Positions 1-6,557 of a DNA stretch of 15,382 bases are shown here, piece by piece. How positions within the stretch are numbered: the first letter of the stretch is position 1; each line of letters begins with the position of its first letter. The translations under genes and the position numbers were made by a program. The notes beneath the pieces are model-generated. The model did no database searches. It worked only from the letters and a program-made list of their open reading frames with translations, and was not told where the DNA came from. Source of the stretch: Pseudomonadota bacterium. Lineage in GTDB: Bacteria; Pseudomonadota; Alphaproteobacteria; Rhizobiales; Aestuariivirgaceae. Where the stretch lies: the NCBI GenBank assembly GCA_016522385.1, contig JAEKFU010000110.1, positions 1-15,382 on the forward strand. Reading direction: 5' to 3'.

Positions 1-90
1 GTGCATTTTCGCGATGACATTTACAAGCTTGATGGCACCGGTTTCATCACCGGCCAGCCGGATGGTCTGCCCGAAGAGCAAGCCAGCTGA
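1..90 (+). CDS. C-terminal end of an unidentified gene (5' partial)
   Basis: The first frame is open from the left edge and ends at TGA 88-90, giving 29 residues that finish in PDGLPEEQAS. The piece is rich in acidic residues and glycine and has no motif I recognise, so no function is proposed. It is followed by 127 bases before hemA that hold a promoter-like region, so hemA is probably not co-transcribed with it. It could be a chance open frame, but the codon usage fits the neighbouring genes. Confidence 0.45.
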   Translation: MHFRDDIYKLDGTGFITGQPDGLPEEQAS

Positions 91-123
91 TTTGCTGCGG
101 CGATCACGCGCATGCGACCAAAT

Positions 124-137
124 TTGACACACAGCAA
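124..137 (+). promoter_or_regulatory. FNR/FixK-type box upstream of hemA
   Basis: The site reads TTGAC-ACAC-AGCAA. It matches the FNR consensus TTGAT-N4-ATCAA at 8 of 10 positions and fits the FixK half-site pattern TTGA-N6-GCAA. Its centre (130.5) lies about 41.5 bases before a start point near 172 if TATACG at 160-165 is the -10 element. That is the usual activator spacing for this family. FnrL/FixK control of hemA is known in Rhodobacter and Bradyrhizobium; applying it here is inference. Confidence 0.55.
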
Positions 138-159
138 ATGACATTGGTGTATATTTTGT

Positions 160-165
160 TATACG
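160..165 (+). promoter_or_regulatory. possible -10 element of hemA
   Basis: TATACG resembles TATAAT at four of six positions and is placed as expected for an FNR-type class II promoter relative to the box at 124-137. A second AT-rich hexamer, TATATT at 150-155, lies 20 bases after TTGACA (124-129), which is too far for a standard -35/-10 pair. The start point is therefore not certain. Confidence 0.35.
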
Positions 166-166
166 G

Positions 167-183
167 ATGCGGAGTTGCCGCAT
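167..183 (+). repeat. inverted repeat in the hemA leader
   Basis: ATGCGG-AGTTG-CCGCAT is a perfect 6-base inverted repeat with a 5-base loop, lying 34 bases before the hemA start codon and at or just after the predicted transcription start. It could form a small 5' hairpin in the mRNA or be a protein-binding site. No T-run follows, so it is not a terminator. Confidence 0.4.
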
Positions 184-217
184 GAGGGCTCACCGCAGCC
201 GTAGCGAGTAGATAATT

Positions 218-1432
218 ATGACTGTGTACGGGGACGTATTTCGGGAGGCCCTTGAAGTCCTTCACAAGGAAGGCCGTTATCGCGAATTCGCCGAACTTCG
301 CCGGATCCGCGGACAGTATCCCAAAGCCAGGTATTTCTGCGAGAATTATGAGCGCGACGTTACCGTCTGGTGCTCGAATGATTACCTCGGCATGGGGCAG
401 CATCCCGATGTGCTGGCGGCCATGCACAACACGCTAGACGTGACAGGCGCAGGGGCCGGAGGCACCCGAAACATTTCCGGCACCAGCATCTATCACGTTA
501 AACTGGAAGCCGAACTGGCCGAATTGCACCGCAAGGACCGGGCATTGTTATTCAATTCCGGTTACATGGCCAACCAAGCCACATTGGCAACGCTTGCCAG
601 GTTGCTGCCCGGCTGCACCATCCTGTCTGACGCCATGAACCACGCTTCGATGATCGAGGGGATCCGTCACGGCCGCTGCAACAAAGTGATCTGGAAGCAC
701 AACGACCTGGCCGATCTTGAAGACAAGCTGGCGACCCTAATCCACGAACAACCGAAGGTAATCGCCTTTGAATCGGTCTATTCGATGGATGGCGATATCG
801 CACCGATCGCCGATATCTGCGCCCTAGCGCACAAATATAACGCACTGACCTATCTCGATGAGGTGCATGCCGTCGGCATGTACGGGAAGCACGGCGGCGG
901 CATTGCCGAGCGCGACGGATTGCTCGATCAGGTTGATATTATCGAGGGCACGCTGGCCAAGGCCTTTGGCGTTATGGGCGGTTACATTGCCGCGGGCAGC
1001 GACATCGTCGATGCCGTCCGCAGCTATGCGCCCGGCTTTATCTTCACCACATCGCTCGCACCTGTCTTGGCCGCCGGCGCGCTTGCCAGTGTCCGACACT
1101 TGAAGCAGAGTGGTGATGAGCGCGCCCTACAGCAGGAGCATGCTGTGATCCTGCGCCGCAAATTGGCTGAGCGCGACTTGCCGGTCATGGATGCGCCAAG
1201 CCACATCGTGCCTGTCATGGTCGGCTGCCCGGTCCGCTGCAAGGCGCTCACCGACCGGCTGCTGGACGAATTCTCGATCTACGTTCAGCCGATTAACTAT
1301 CCGACCGTCGCCCGTGGTACTGAACGTATCCGCTTGACGCCGGGCCCGCTGCACGGCCCCGATGAAATAGCCAAGATGGCCGACGCCCTCGATCAACTCT
1401 GGGCTCGCTTCGAACTCGCACGCGCGGCTTAA
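218..1432 (+). CDS. hemA: 5-aminolevulinate synthase
   Basis: This 404-residue fold-type I PLP enzyme condenses glycine with succinyl-CoA to 5-aminolevulinate, the first step of tetrapyrrole synthesis by the C4 route used in alphaproteobacteria. The protein is full length for ALAS. It has the N-terminal YGDVFREAL start, the WCSNDYLGMG motif (51-60), GAGAGGTRNISGTS (77-90), the cofactor aspartate in LDEVHAVGMYG (D214), and the Schiff-base lysine K248 in EGTLAKAFGVMGG. ATG 218 is chosen because it reproduces the usual N terminus, although the preceding sequence has only a weak Shine-Dalgarno. The upstream region carries an FNR/FixK-like box, so induction at low oxygen is plausible. Related acyl-CoA:amino acid synthases (Kbl, BioF) are less likely because the motif set and length match ALAS throughout. 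Confidence 0.97.
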   Translation: MTVYGDVFREALEVLHKEGRYREFAELRRIRGQYPKARYFCENYERDVTVWCSNDYLGMGQHPDVLAAMHNTLDVTGAGAGGTRNISGTSIYHVKLEAELAELHRKDRALLFNSGYMANQATLATLARLLPGCTILSDAMNHASMIEGIRHGRCNKVIWKHNDLADLEDKLATLIHEQPKVIAFESVYSMDGDIAPIADICALAHKYNALTYLDEVHAVGMYGKHGGGIAERDGLLDQVDIIEGTLAKAFGVMGGYIAAGSDIVDAVRSYAPGFIFTTSLAPVLAAGALASVRHLKQSGDERALQQEHAVILRRKLAERDLPVMDAPSHIVPVMVGCPVRCKALTDRLLDEFSIYVQPINYPTVARGTERIRLTPGPLHGPDEIAKMADALDQLWARFELARAA

Positions 1433-1514
1433 GGCACCTGAACTGGCTCCATTTCATTCGCAATGCCGGAATCGCGCGACGACATGCCGCCGCTATGATC
1501 TTGCGCCGAAATTC

Positions 1515-1520
1515 TATAAT
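1515..1520 (+). promoter_or_regulatory. possible -10 element upstream of glyA
   Basis: A perfect TATAAT lies in the hemA-glyA gap, about 84 bases before the glyA start. No good -35 hexamer is found 16-18 bases upstream. It would fit a separate glyA promoter, but the evidence is only the hexamer and its position. Confidence 0.3.
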
Positions 1521-1557
1521 CTAACAAGGGACATTCAGAACTTATTGCCGGGAATTT

Positions 1558-1602
1558 ATGAGGCAGTGCATGTCGCGCGCCTTGATCAACAGGAATTGCT
1601 GA
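1558..1602 (+). CDS. possible 14-codon leader peptide upstream of glyA
   Basis: ATG 1558 opens a frame of 14 codons (MRQCMSRALINRNC) that stops with TGA one base before the glyA ATG at 1604. A GGGAA stretch lies about five bases before its ATG. The Shine-Dalgarno of glyA (AGGA, 1591-1594) lies inside this frame, so ribosomes on the short frame would pass over it and could re-initiate on glyA. This could be a regulatory leader or a chance frame; only its position supports it. Confidence 0.3.
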   Translation: MRQCMSRALINRNC

Positions 1603-1603
1603 T

Positions 1604-2911
1604 ATGAACGATCAATCTCCAGATAACCTGCGCAACCTCTATCCGGATTTCTTTTCCGGTACGCTGTCCGACGTCGACCCGGCATTGCAGGCCGCTGTGA
1701 GTGATGAGCTGGGCCGCCAGCGCCACGAAATCGAACTGATTGCGTCAGAGAACATCGTTTCGGCCGCTGTCATGGAAGCGCAGGGCTCGGTTCTCACAAA
1801 CAAATATGCCGAGGGATATCCTGGCCGGCGCTACTATGGCGGCTGCCAGTTTGTCGATGTGGCCGAGGACCTCGCCCGGGACCGTGCCAAACAGCTGTTC
1901 AACTGCGCTTACGTAAACGTGCAGCCACATTCCGGCGCACAGGCCAATCAGGCCGTTTTCATGGCGCTGCTGGAGCCCGGTGATACCTATATGGGCCTCA
2001 ATCTGGCGGCCGGCGGTCACCTAACTCATGGCTCACCGGTCAACCAGTCCGGAAAGTGGTTTAACGTGGTGCCCTATGGGGTCAATGAGGACGATCACCG
2101 GATCGACTATGATGAGCTCGAGCGCCTGGCGCTTGAGAACAACCCCAAACTCATCTTGGCCGGCGGGTCGGCTTATCCGAGGTTTATCGACTTCGCTCGT
2201 TTCCGTGCCATTGCCGACAAGGTCGGTGCCAAGTTCATGGTCGACATGGCCCACTTTTCCGGCCTAGTGGCCGGCGGCGTTCATCCCAATCCGCTCGAAT
2301 ATGCCGATGTTGCGACCACCACGACGCACAAGACCCTGCGCGGCCCGCGCGGCGGAATGATCCTTACCAATAACGAGGAACTCGGCAAGAAATTCAACTC
2401 GGCGGTCTTTCCGGGTTTGCAGGGCGGTCCGTTGATGCATGTCATTGCTGCCAAGGCGGTTGCATTTGGCGAAGCGCTCAGGCCTGAGTTCAAGGCCTAT
2501 GCCAAGGCGGTTGCGGACAATGCACATGTGCTCTCAGAGACGTTGAAATCCGGTGGATTCGACATGGTTTCAGGCGGCACCGACACTCATTTGATGCTGG
2601 TCGATCTGCGGCCGAAGAGCCTTACGGGCAAAGCAGCCGAAGAAGCGCTCGGCCGCGCCAACATCACTTGCAACAAGAACGGCATCCCATTTGATCCGGA
2701 GAAACCCATGATCACGTCGGGCATCCGGCTTGGAACGCCGGCCGGCACGACGCGCGGTTTCGGACAGGCCGAATTCGTCGAAGTTGGAAATCTGATCATT
2801 GAGGTGCTTGATGGGCTTGCCAAGAATGGCGAAGACGGCAATGGTAGCGTTGAGTCGGCGGTGAAGGACAAGGTGGTTGCATTGACAGACCGTTTCCCGA
2901 TCTATCCGTAA
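1604..2911 (+). CDS. glyA: serine hydroxymethyltransferase
   Basis: This 435-residue PLP enzyme interconverts serine plus tetrahydrofolate with glycine plus 5,10-methylene-tetrahydrofolate, the main source of one-carbon units. It has the full family length. Visible motifs are the IELIASENIVS block (43-53), YAEGYPGRRYYGGC (68-81), the cofactor aspartate and histidine in VDMAHFSGLVAGG (213-225), and VATTTTHKTLRGPRGG (236-251) with Schiff-base lysine K243. AGGA lies nine bases before ATG 1604. It heads the run glyA-nrdR-rib-nusB, with 27 bases to nrdR. A 14-codon frame ends directly before its start and may influence translation. Nothing in the protein is unusual. Confidence 0.97.
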   Translation: MNDQSPDNLRNLYPDFFSGTLSDVDPALQAAVSDELGRQRHEIELIASENIVSAAVMEAQGSVLTNKYAEGYPGRRYYGGCQFVDVAEDLARDRAKQLFNCAYVNVQPHSGAQANQAVFMALLEPGDTYMGLNLAAGGHLTHGSPVNQSGKWFNVVPYGVNEDDHRIDYDELERLALENNPKLILAGGSAYPRFIDFARFRAIADKVGAKFMVDMAHFSGLVAGGVHPNPLEYADVATTTTHKTLRGPRGGMILTNNEELGKKFNSAVFPGLQGGPLMHVIAAKAVAFGEALRPEFKAYAKAVADNAHVLSETLKSGGFDMVSGGTDTHLMLVDLRPKSLTGKAAEEALGRANITCNKNGIPFDPEKPMITSGIRLGTPAGTTRGFGQAEFVEVGNLIIEVLDGLAKNGEDGNGSVESAVKDKVVALTDRFPIYP

Positions 2912-2938
2912 GACCAACCGATAGGATCTTGAGACGCG

Positions 2939-3409
2939 ATGCGCTGTCCGTACTGTTCCAACAATGACACCCAGGTCAAGGACAGCCGCCCCAGCGAAGA
3001 CAACACGGCCATCCGACGGCGGCGCTATTGCGCCGACTGTGGTGGCCGTTTCACCACCTTCGAACGGGTGCAGCTGCGCGAGCTTCAGGTGGTCAAGAAG
3101 ACCGGCCGGCGGGTACCGTTCGACCGTGACAAGCTCATGCGCTCTGTACAGATCGCATTGCGCAAACGACCGGTCGAGCCCGAGCGTATCGAGCGCATGG
3201 TTTCGGGCATGGTTAGAAGGCTTGAAAGCCTTGGCGAGAGCGACATCAAATCTGAGACCATTGGCAAGCTGGTGATGGAGGGGTTGAAAATGCTCGATGA
3301 TGTCGCCTATGTGCGGTTTGCATCCGTTTACAAGAATTTCCGGGAAGCCAAAGATTTTGAGGAACTGCTTGGCGAACTGACCGGCGATGAAGAAGAGCAG
3401 GAACAATAG
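2939..3409 (+). CDS. nrdR: transcriptional repressor NrdR
   Basis: NrdR senses the ATP/dATP balance and represses ribonucleotide reductase genes by binding NrdR boxes. The 156-residue protein has the standard layout. An N-terminal zinc ribbon comes first (C3, C6, C31, C34, with DSRPSEDNTAIRRRR between the pairs), followed by an ATP-cone domain from about residue 49 to 139 (KKTGRRVPFDRDKL onward) and an acidic glutamate-rich tail. No nrd genes or NrdR boxes were seen in the window, so it acts on targets elsewhere. Its position between glyA and ribD is the usual alphaproteobacterial arrangement. The start is set by the conserved MRCPYC N terminus. Confidence 0.96.
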   Translation: MRCPYCSNNDTQVKDSRPSEDNTAIRRRRYCADCGGRFTTFERVQLRELQVVKKTGRRVPFDRDKLMRSVQIALRKRPVEPERIERMVSGMVRRLESLGESDIKSETIGKLVMEGLKMLDDVAYVRFASVYKNFREAKDFEELLGELTGDEEEQEQ

Positions 3410-3512
3410 AACCGCAAGAGATAAAGCTTGAGACCTGCGAACGGCAAAGCTCCCTCACCACAAGGGGCAGAGGGGATCTCTCAGCTGTGTTCCTTTTGCA
3501 ACCTCCGCTCAC

Positions 3513-5243
3513 ATGAACACCGACCAACGATGGATGGCCTATGCGCTGGCTCTCGGCCGGCGAAACCGTGGAGCAACGGCGGAAAATCCGGCGGTTGGCT
3601 GCGTCATTACCAAGCGCAGGGGGCTAAGGACGGTTCCAGTTGGCATCGGATGGACGGCAGTTGACGGTCGCCCCCATGCTGAGACAGAGGCAATTGTCAT
3701 GGCCGGCGAGGCCGCACGTGGCGCTACTGCCTATGTCACCCTGGAGCCGTGCAATCATCATGCGCGCACCGCACCCTGCACGAAAGCGATGATCGATGCA
3801 GGTTTGGCACGTGTCGTGATTGCCTTGCGCGATCCGGACCCGCGCGTCGCAGGGCAGGGGATCAGAACCCTGCGCGAGGCCAGAATCACCGTGGATACCG
3901 GGAGCCTGGCGGGGGAGGCCGAACGCGATCTGGCCGGCTTCCTGAAGCGCAAGACACATGGCCGGCCGCATGTCATGTTGAAGCTTGCTGTATCCAGCGA
4001 CGGCAAGATCGCTGAACGGCCAGGGGTGCCGACCAGGATCACCGGACAAGCTGCGCACCAGCGTGTTCATATGATGCGGGCGCGGTCAGACGCCATTCTG
4101 GTCGGTGTCAGCACGGTGCTGGCAGACGATCCCAGCCTGACCTGCCGCCTGGCGGGTTTGGCGGATCGCTCACCGGTCAGATTGGTCACCGACAGCAAAC
4201 TGTCGATACCACTCACCAGCAAGCTTGTTGCGACCGCCCGTGAGACACCGCTTTGGGTTTTGACCTGCAGCGGTGCGGATACACGCAGGGCCGAGGCGCT
4301 GAACAAGGCCGGCGTCACATTGGTCTATTGCGCCAGTACCGCCGAAGGCAAAGTGGACCTGCACGAAGCAATGCTGCGGCTCGGTGGTCGCGGCCTCAAT
4401 TCGGTTATGGCCGAGGGTGGTGCGCATATGGCGCGGGCGTTGCTGGAAGCCGATCTTGTAGACGAGATCAAACTGTTTCAGGCCGCGGACAAAATTGGGC
4501 CAGACGGGCTCGACGCGCTGGCTGGCCTACCTCTGCGACGCATCACCGCCAGTCCGCATTTCTCCCATGCGGCACAAGAACCTGTTGGCGATGACCGCCT
4601 CGACACCTATGAAAGGGCAGCGAAGGAAGAAATCATGTTCACTGGCATCGTCACCGATGTGGGCGAGATCGTTTCGATCGTCGAGGGCGGCAGCACGCGC
4701 CTCGGCATCGCCTGCAACTACGATCCCGAAACAATCGCCGTCGGCGCGTCGATCGCCTGTTCCGGTGCATGCCTGACCGTCGTCGAACGGGGCCGACTAG
4801 ACGATGGCCGCGGCCATTTCCTGGTCGATGTATCCGGTGAAACACTCGATAAGACGACAATCGGCAAGTGGCAAGTCGGAACTCGCGTTAACCTGGAGCG
4901 ATCGCTGAAACTGGGTGAAGAGATCGGCGGACACCTGGTGTCCGGCCATGTAGACGGCACCGCTACGGTGACGGCGATAGACGATGCGGGTGATTCAAAA
5001 GTGTTCCGGTTCAAGGCACCCGACCAACTCGCCCGGTTCATTGCCCCCAAGGGTTCGATCGCACTCGATGGTATTTCTCTGACCGTCAACGACGTCGACG
5101 GCAGTGAATTCACCGTTAACATCATTCCGTATACCCAGGCGGCCACCACGTGGGACATATCTGCCATCGGCGACGTGGTCAACATTGAAATCGATATGCT
5201 GGCGCGCTATGTCGCCCGATTGAGCAATGCCCATACCGGCTAA
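3513..5243 (+). CDS. ribD: fused RibD-RibE: pyrimidine deaminase/reductase plus riboflavin synthase
   Basis: One 576-codon frame carries two riboflavin enzymes. Residues 1-374 are RibD. The deaminase domain has zinc ligands H55 (in HAETEA), C80 and C89 (LEPCNHHARTAPC) and the proton-shuttling E57; the reductase domain runs from about 152 (MLKLAVSSDGKIAE, RARSDAILVGVSTVLADDP) to DDRLDTYE near 368. Residues 375-576 are a complete riboflavin synthase with two lumazine-binding repeats. RibD normally stops just after DRLDTY, but here the frame reads through RAAKEEI straight into the RibE start MFTGIV with no linker. No Shine-Dalgarno is visible before ATG 3513. The alternatives are a true bifunctional protein, two products through internal initiation at 4635, or a base error hiding a stop. 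The family assignments themselves are secure. Confidence 0.9.
   Translation: MNTDQRWMAYALALGRRNRGATAENPAVGCVITKRRGLRTVPVGIGWTAVDGRPHAETEAIVMAGEAARGATAYVTLEPCNHHARTAPCTKAMIDAGLARVVIALRDPDPRVAGQGIRTLREARITVDTGSLAGEAERDLAGFLKRKTHGRPHVMLKLAVSSDGKIAERPGVPTRITGQAAHQRVHMMRARSDAILVGVSTVLADDPSLTCRLAGLADRSPVRLVTDSKLSIPLTSKLVATARETPLWVLTCSGADTRRAEALNKAGVTLVYCASTAEGKVDLHEAMLRLGGRGLNSVMAEGGAHMARALLEADLVDEIKLFQAADKIGPDGLDALAGLPLRRITASPHFSHAAQEPVGDDRLDTYERAAKEEIMFTGIVTDVGEIVSIVEGGSTRLGIACNYDPETIAVGASIACSGACLTVVERGRLDDGRGHFLVDVSGETLDKTTIGKWQVGTRVNLERSLKLGEEIGGHLVSGHVDGTATVTAIDDAGDSKVFRFKAPDQLARFIAPKGSIALDGISLTVNDVDGSEFTVNIIPYTQAATTWDISAIGDVVNIEIDMLARYVARLSNAHTG
4622..4637 (+). promoter_or_regulatory. internal ribosome-binding site and start for RibE
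   Basis: GAAGGAAG, about five bases before the in-frame ATG at 4635-4637, is a good Shine-Dalgarno inside the ribD-ribE frame. It sits where a separate ribE gene would have its own. It suggests that free RibE can be made from the same mRNA even though no stop codon ends RibD. Confidence 0.55.
4635..5243 (+). CDS. ribE: riboflavin synthase alpha chain (internal start within the RibD-RibE frame)
   Basis: If translated from ATG 4635 this is a 202-residue riboflavin synthase, which dismutates two 6,7-dimethyl-8-ribityllumazine molecules into riboflavin and the pyrimidine returned to RibH. It shows the N-terminal MFTGIVTDVG and the two repeated barrels. Barrel one has GASIACSGACLTV (38-50) and barrel two has GGHLVSGHVDGTA (98-110) and GSIALDGISLTVNDVDG (140-156). 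Length and both ends match stand-alone family members, so the RibE half of the fusion is complete. The Shine-Dalgarno at 4622-4629 favours independent initiation. The gene is called ribE or ribC depending on the organism. Confidence 0.85.
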   Translation: MFTGIVTDVGEIVSIVEGGSTRLGIACNYDPETIAVGASIACSGACLTVVERGRLDDGRGHFLVDVSGETLDKTTIGKWQVGTRVNLERSLKLGEEIGGHLVSGHVDGTATVTAIDDAGDSKVFRFKAPDQLARFIAPKGSIALDGISLTVNDVDGSEFTVNIIPYTQAATTWDISAIGDVVNIEIDMLARYVARLSNAHTG

Positions 5244-5255
5244 ACAGGAAACGTC

Positions 5256-5675
5256 ATGCACCTATTGATCGTCGAAGCGCGTTTCTACGGCGACCTCATG
5301 GACGAGTTGCTCAAAGGCGCAGTTGCCGTCATCGACAAGGCCGGCGCGACCCATGACATCATTACTGTGCCTGGCGCCTTGGAAATTCCGGGCGCCATTG
5401 CCATGGCGGCGGCGTCAGACCAGCGCTACGATGCCTATGTGGCTTTGGGTGTCGTCATCCGCGGTGAGACCCTGCACTACGAGATTGTCTCCAACGAATC
5501 GACACGAGGCCTGATGGACTTGACCGTTACCAAGCGACTGGCCATCGGTAATGGTATCCTGACCTGTGAAAGCGCCGATCAGGCCTGGCGCCGTGCCAAG
5601 GTCGATGACCTCGACAAGGGTGGCGCAGCTGCTGTTGCCGCGCTGGCGATGGCCGGCCTTAAGCAGAAGTTCTAA
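5256..5675 (+). CDS. ribH: 6,7-dimethyl-8-ribityllumazine synthase
   Basis: Lumazine synthase joins the RibD product with 3,4-dihydroxy-2-butanone 4-phosphate to give the substrate of riboflavin synthase. The 139-residue protein is slightly short at the N terminus compared with the common 150 or so residues, but it begins at the conserved LLIVEARFY. VPGALEIPGAIAMA (38-51) and GVVIRGETLHYEIVSNES (65-82) are present, with H74 matching the family's catalytic histidine. AGGAA at 5246-5250 is well placed for ATG 5256. It lies 12 bases after ribE and overlaps nusB by one base, so the three are translationally close. Confidence 0.95.
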   Translation: MHLLIVEARFYGDLMDELLKGAVAVIDKAGATHDIITVPGALEIPGAIAMAAASDQRYDAYVALGVVIRGETLHYEIVSNESTRGLMDLTVTKRLAIGNGILTCESADQAWRRAKVDDLDKGGAAAVAALAMAGLKQKF

Positions 5676-6154
5676 TGACCCGCAATCCCGCACCCGGCCG
5701 CCGCGCTGTCGCTCGGACCTCAGCGCGGCTTGGCGCTGTTCAGGCGCTCTACCAGATGGAGTTGGCCGAGGCCGGCGTCGCCGATGTCCTGGCCGAATAC
5801 GCTTCCATCCGGCAAGGCAATGCCTTCGAAGACGGCCAACATGGTGATGCCGACAAGGCTTTTTTGGGCGATATCGTCCAGGGCGTCGTTACCCATCAGC
5901 GCGACATCGATCGCGCCGTCGCCGATTGTCTGTCGGCGGGTTGGACGTTGCCGCGCCTTGATGCCACCTTGCGCGCCATCCTGCGTTCTGCTTGCTATGA
6001 ACTGGTCTACCGTACCGACATCCCCGGCAGGGTGATTATCGCCGAATATGTCGAACTGACCCGCGCCTTCTTCGACGATGCCGAAAGCGCGTTCGTCAAT
6101 GGCGCCCTTGACGCTTTGGCCCACAATCGCCGACCGGACGAGTTTGCCAACTGA
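5675..6154 (+). CDS. nusB: transcription antitermination factor NusB
   Basis: NusB binds boxA RNA with S10/NusE and supports antitermination of rRNA operons. The 159-residue, mainly helical protein has the family signature ARLGAVQALYQME (17-29), a central LRAILRSACYELVYR, and the C-terminal VIIAEYVELTRAFF...FVNGALDALA. Its ATG overlaps the ribH stop codon (TAATG), a sign of coupled translation. Coupling of ribH and nusB is common in bacteria. In many relatives thiL or another housekeeping gene follows; here the same-strand cluster ends and an accessory zone with broken genes begins. Confidence 0.95.
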   Translation: MTRNPAPGRRAVARTSARLGAVQALYQMELAEAGVADVLAEYASIRQGNAFEDGQHGDADKAFLGDIVQGVVTHQRDIDRAVADCLSAGWTLPRLDATLRAILRSACYELVYRTDIPGRVIIAEYVELTRAFFDDAESAFVNGALDALAHNRRPDEFAN

Positions 6155-6214
6155 TTTCCGACAGCTGCCAAGAGCGGGTGCCAAATCTCAAAACGGTATA
6201 GACTCTCAAAAAAT

Positions 6215-6229
6215 GTTCTATATGTGTTC
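6215..6229 (+). promoter_or_regulatory. LexA (SOS) box of the alphaproteobacterial type
   Basis: GTTC-TATATGT-GTTC matches the direct-repeat LexA operator GTTC-N7-GTTC known from alphaproteobacteria, with the usual AT-rich spacer and a T after each half. It lies in the nusB-GST gap, 23 bases before GTG 6253, where a bound repressor would block transcription. The match is exact, but eight fixed bases can occur by chance about once in several tens of kilobases. Confidence 0.5.
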
Positions 6230-6252
6230 TTTGTCGGAAAAGGAGTTTGGCA

Positions 6253-6537
6253 GTGGCAGAAGAGCTTGTTTTCTATACCAACCCCATGTCGCGCGGGCGA
6301 GTTGTCCGATGGATGCTTGAAGAGGTTGGTGCACCTTACCGGGCAGAACTACTCGACTATGACAAGACAATGAAGGCGTCGGAGTATCTCTTTGTCAACC
6401 CGATGTGCAAGGTGCCGGACGTTCGCCATTGCGACACGATAGTGACGGAATGCGCGGCAATCCGTGCCCAACTTGCGGATGCCTTTCGATGTGGCAACGA
6501 GCTGGAAGATGCCGCGATGTCGCTTCCCCCGCACTGA
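6253..6537 (+). pseudogene. truncated glutathione S-transferase (N-terminal domain only)
   Basis: The frame from GTG 6253 (AAGGAG at 6240-6245, seven bases upstream) encodes 94 residues. They match the thioredoxin-fold N-terminal domain of a GST: LVFYTNPMSRGRVVRWMLEE, a middle NPMCKVP, and TECAAI (the glutathione-binding E/S-type position). Full GSTs have about 200 residues, and the all-helical C-terminal domain is absent. After ADAF the sequence loses family character and stops at TGA 6535-6537. Two glycines that are normally conserved are cysteine here (NPMCKVP for NPMGKVP, RHCD for RHGD), consistent with drift. TTG 6247 is also in frame but sits on the Shine-Dalgarno. It is probably a non-functional remnant. 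Confidence 0.75.
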
Positions 6538-6557
6538 CCAGCGCCAAGCCGCATCAG

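Noticed and set aside
150..155. TATATT as the hemA -10 paired with TTGACA at 124-129
   Set aside because: The spacer is 20 bases, too long for a standard promoter. The FNR-type interpretation with TATACG at 160-165 fits better.
2570..3406. A 278-codon minus-strand frame opposite glyA/nrdR
   Set aside because: It is the antisense shadow of two clearly identified genes and has no recognisable domain.
3410..3512. FMN riboswitch before ribD
   Set aside because: The 103-base gap lacks the conserved RFN-element blocks and is short for it, and no T-run or hairpin terminator is seen.
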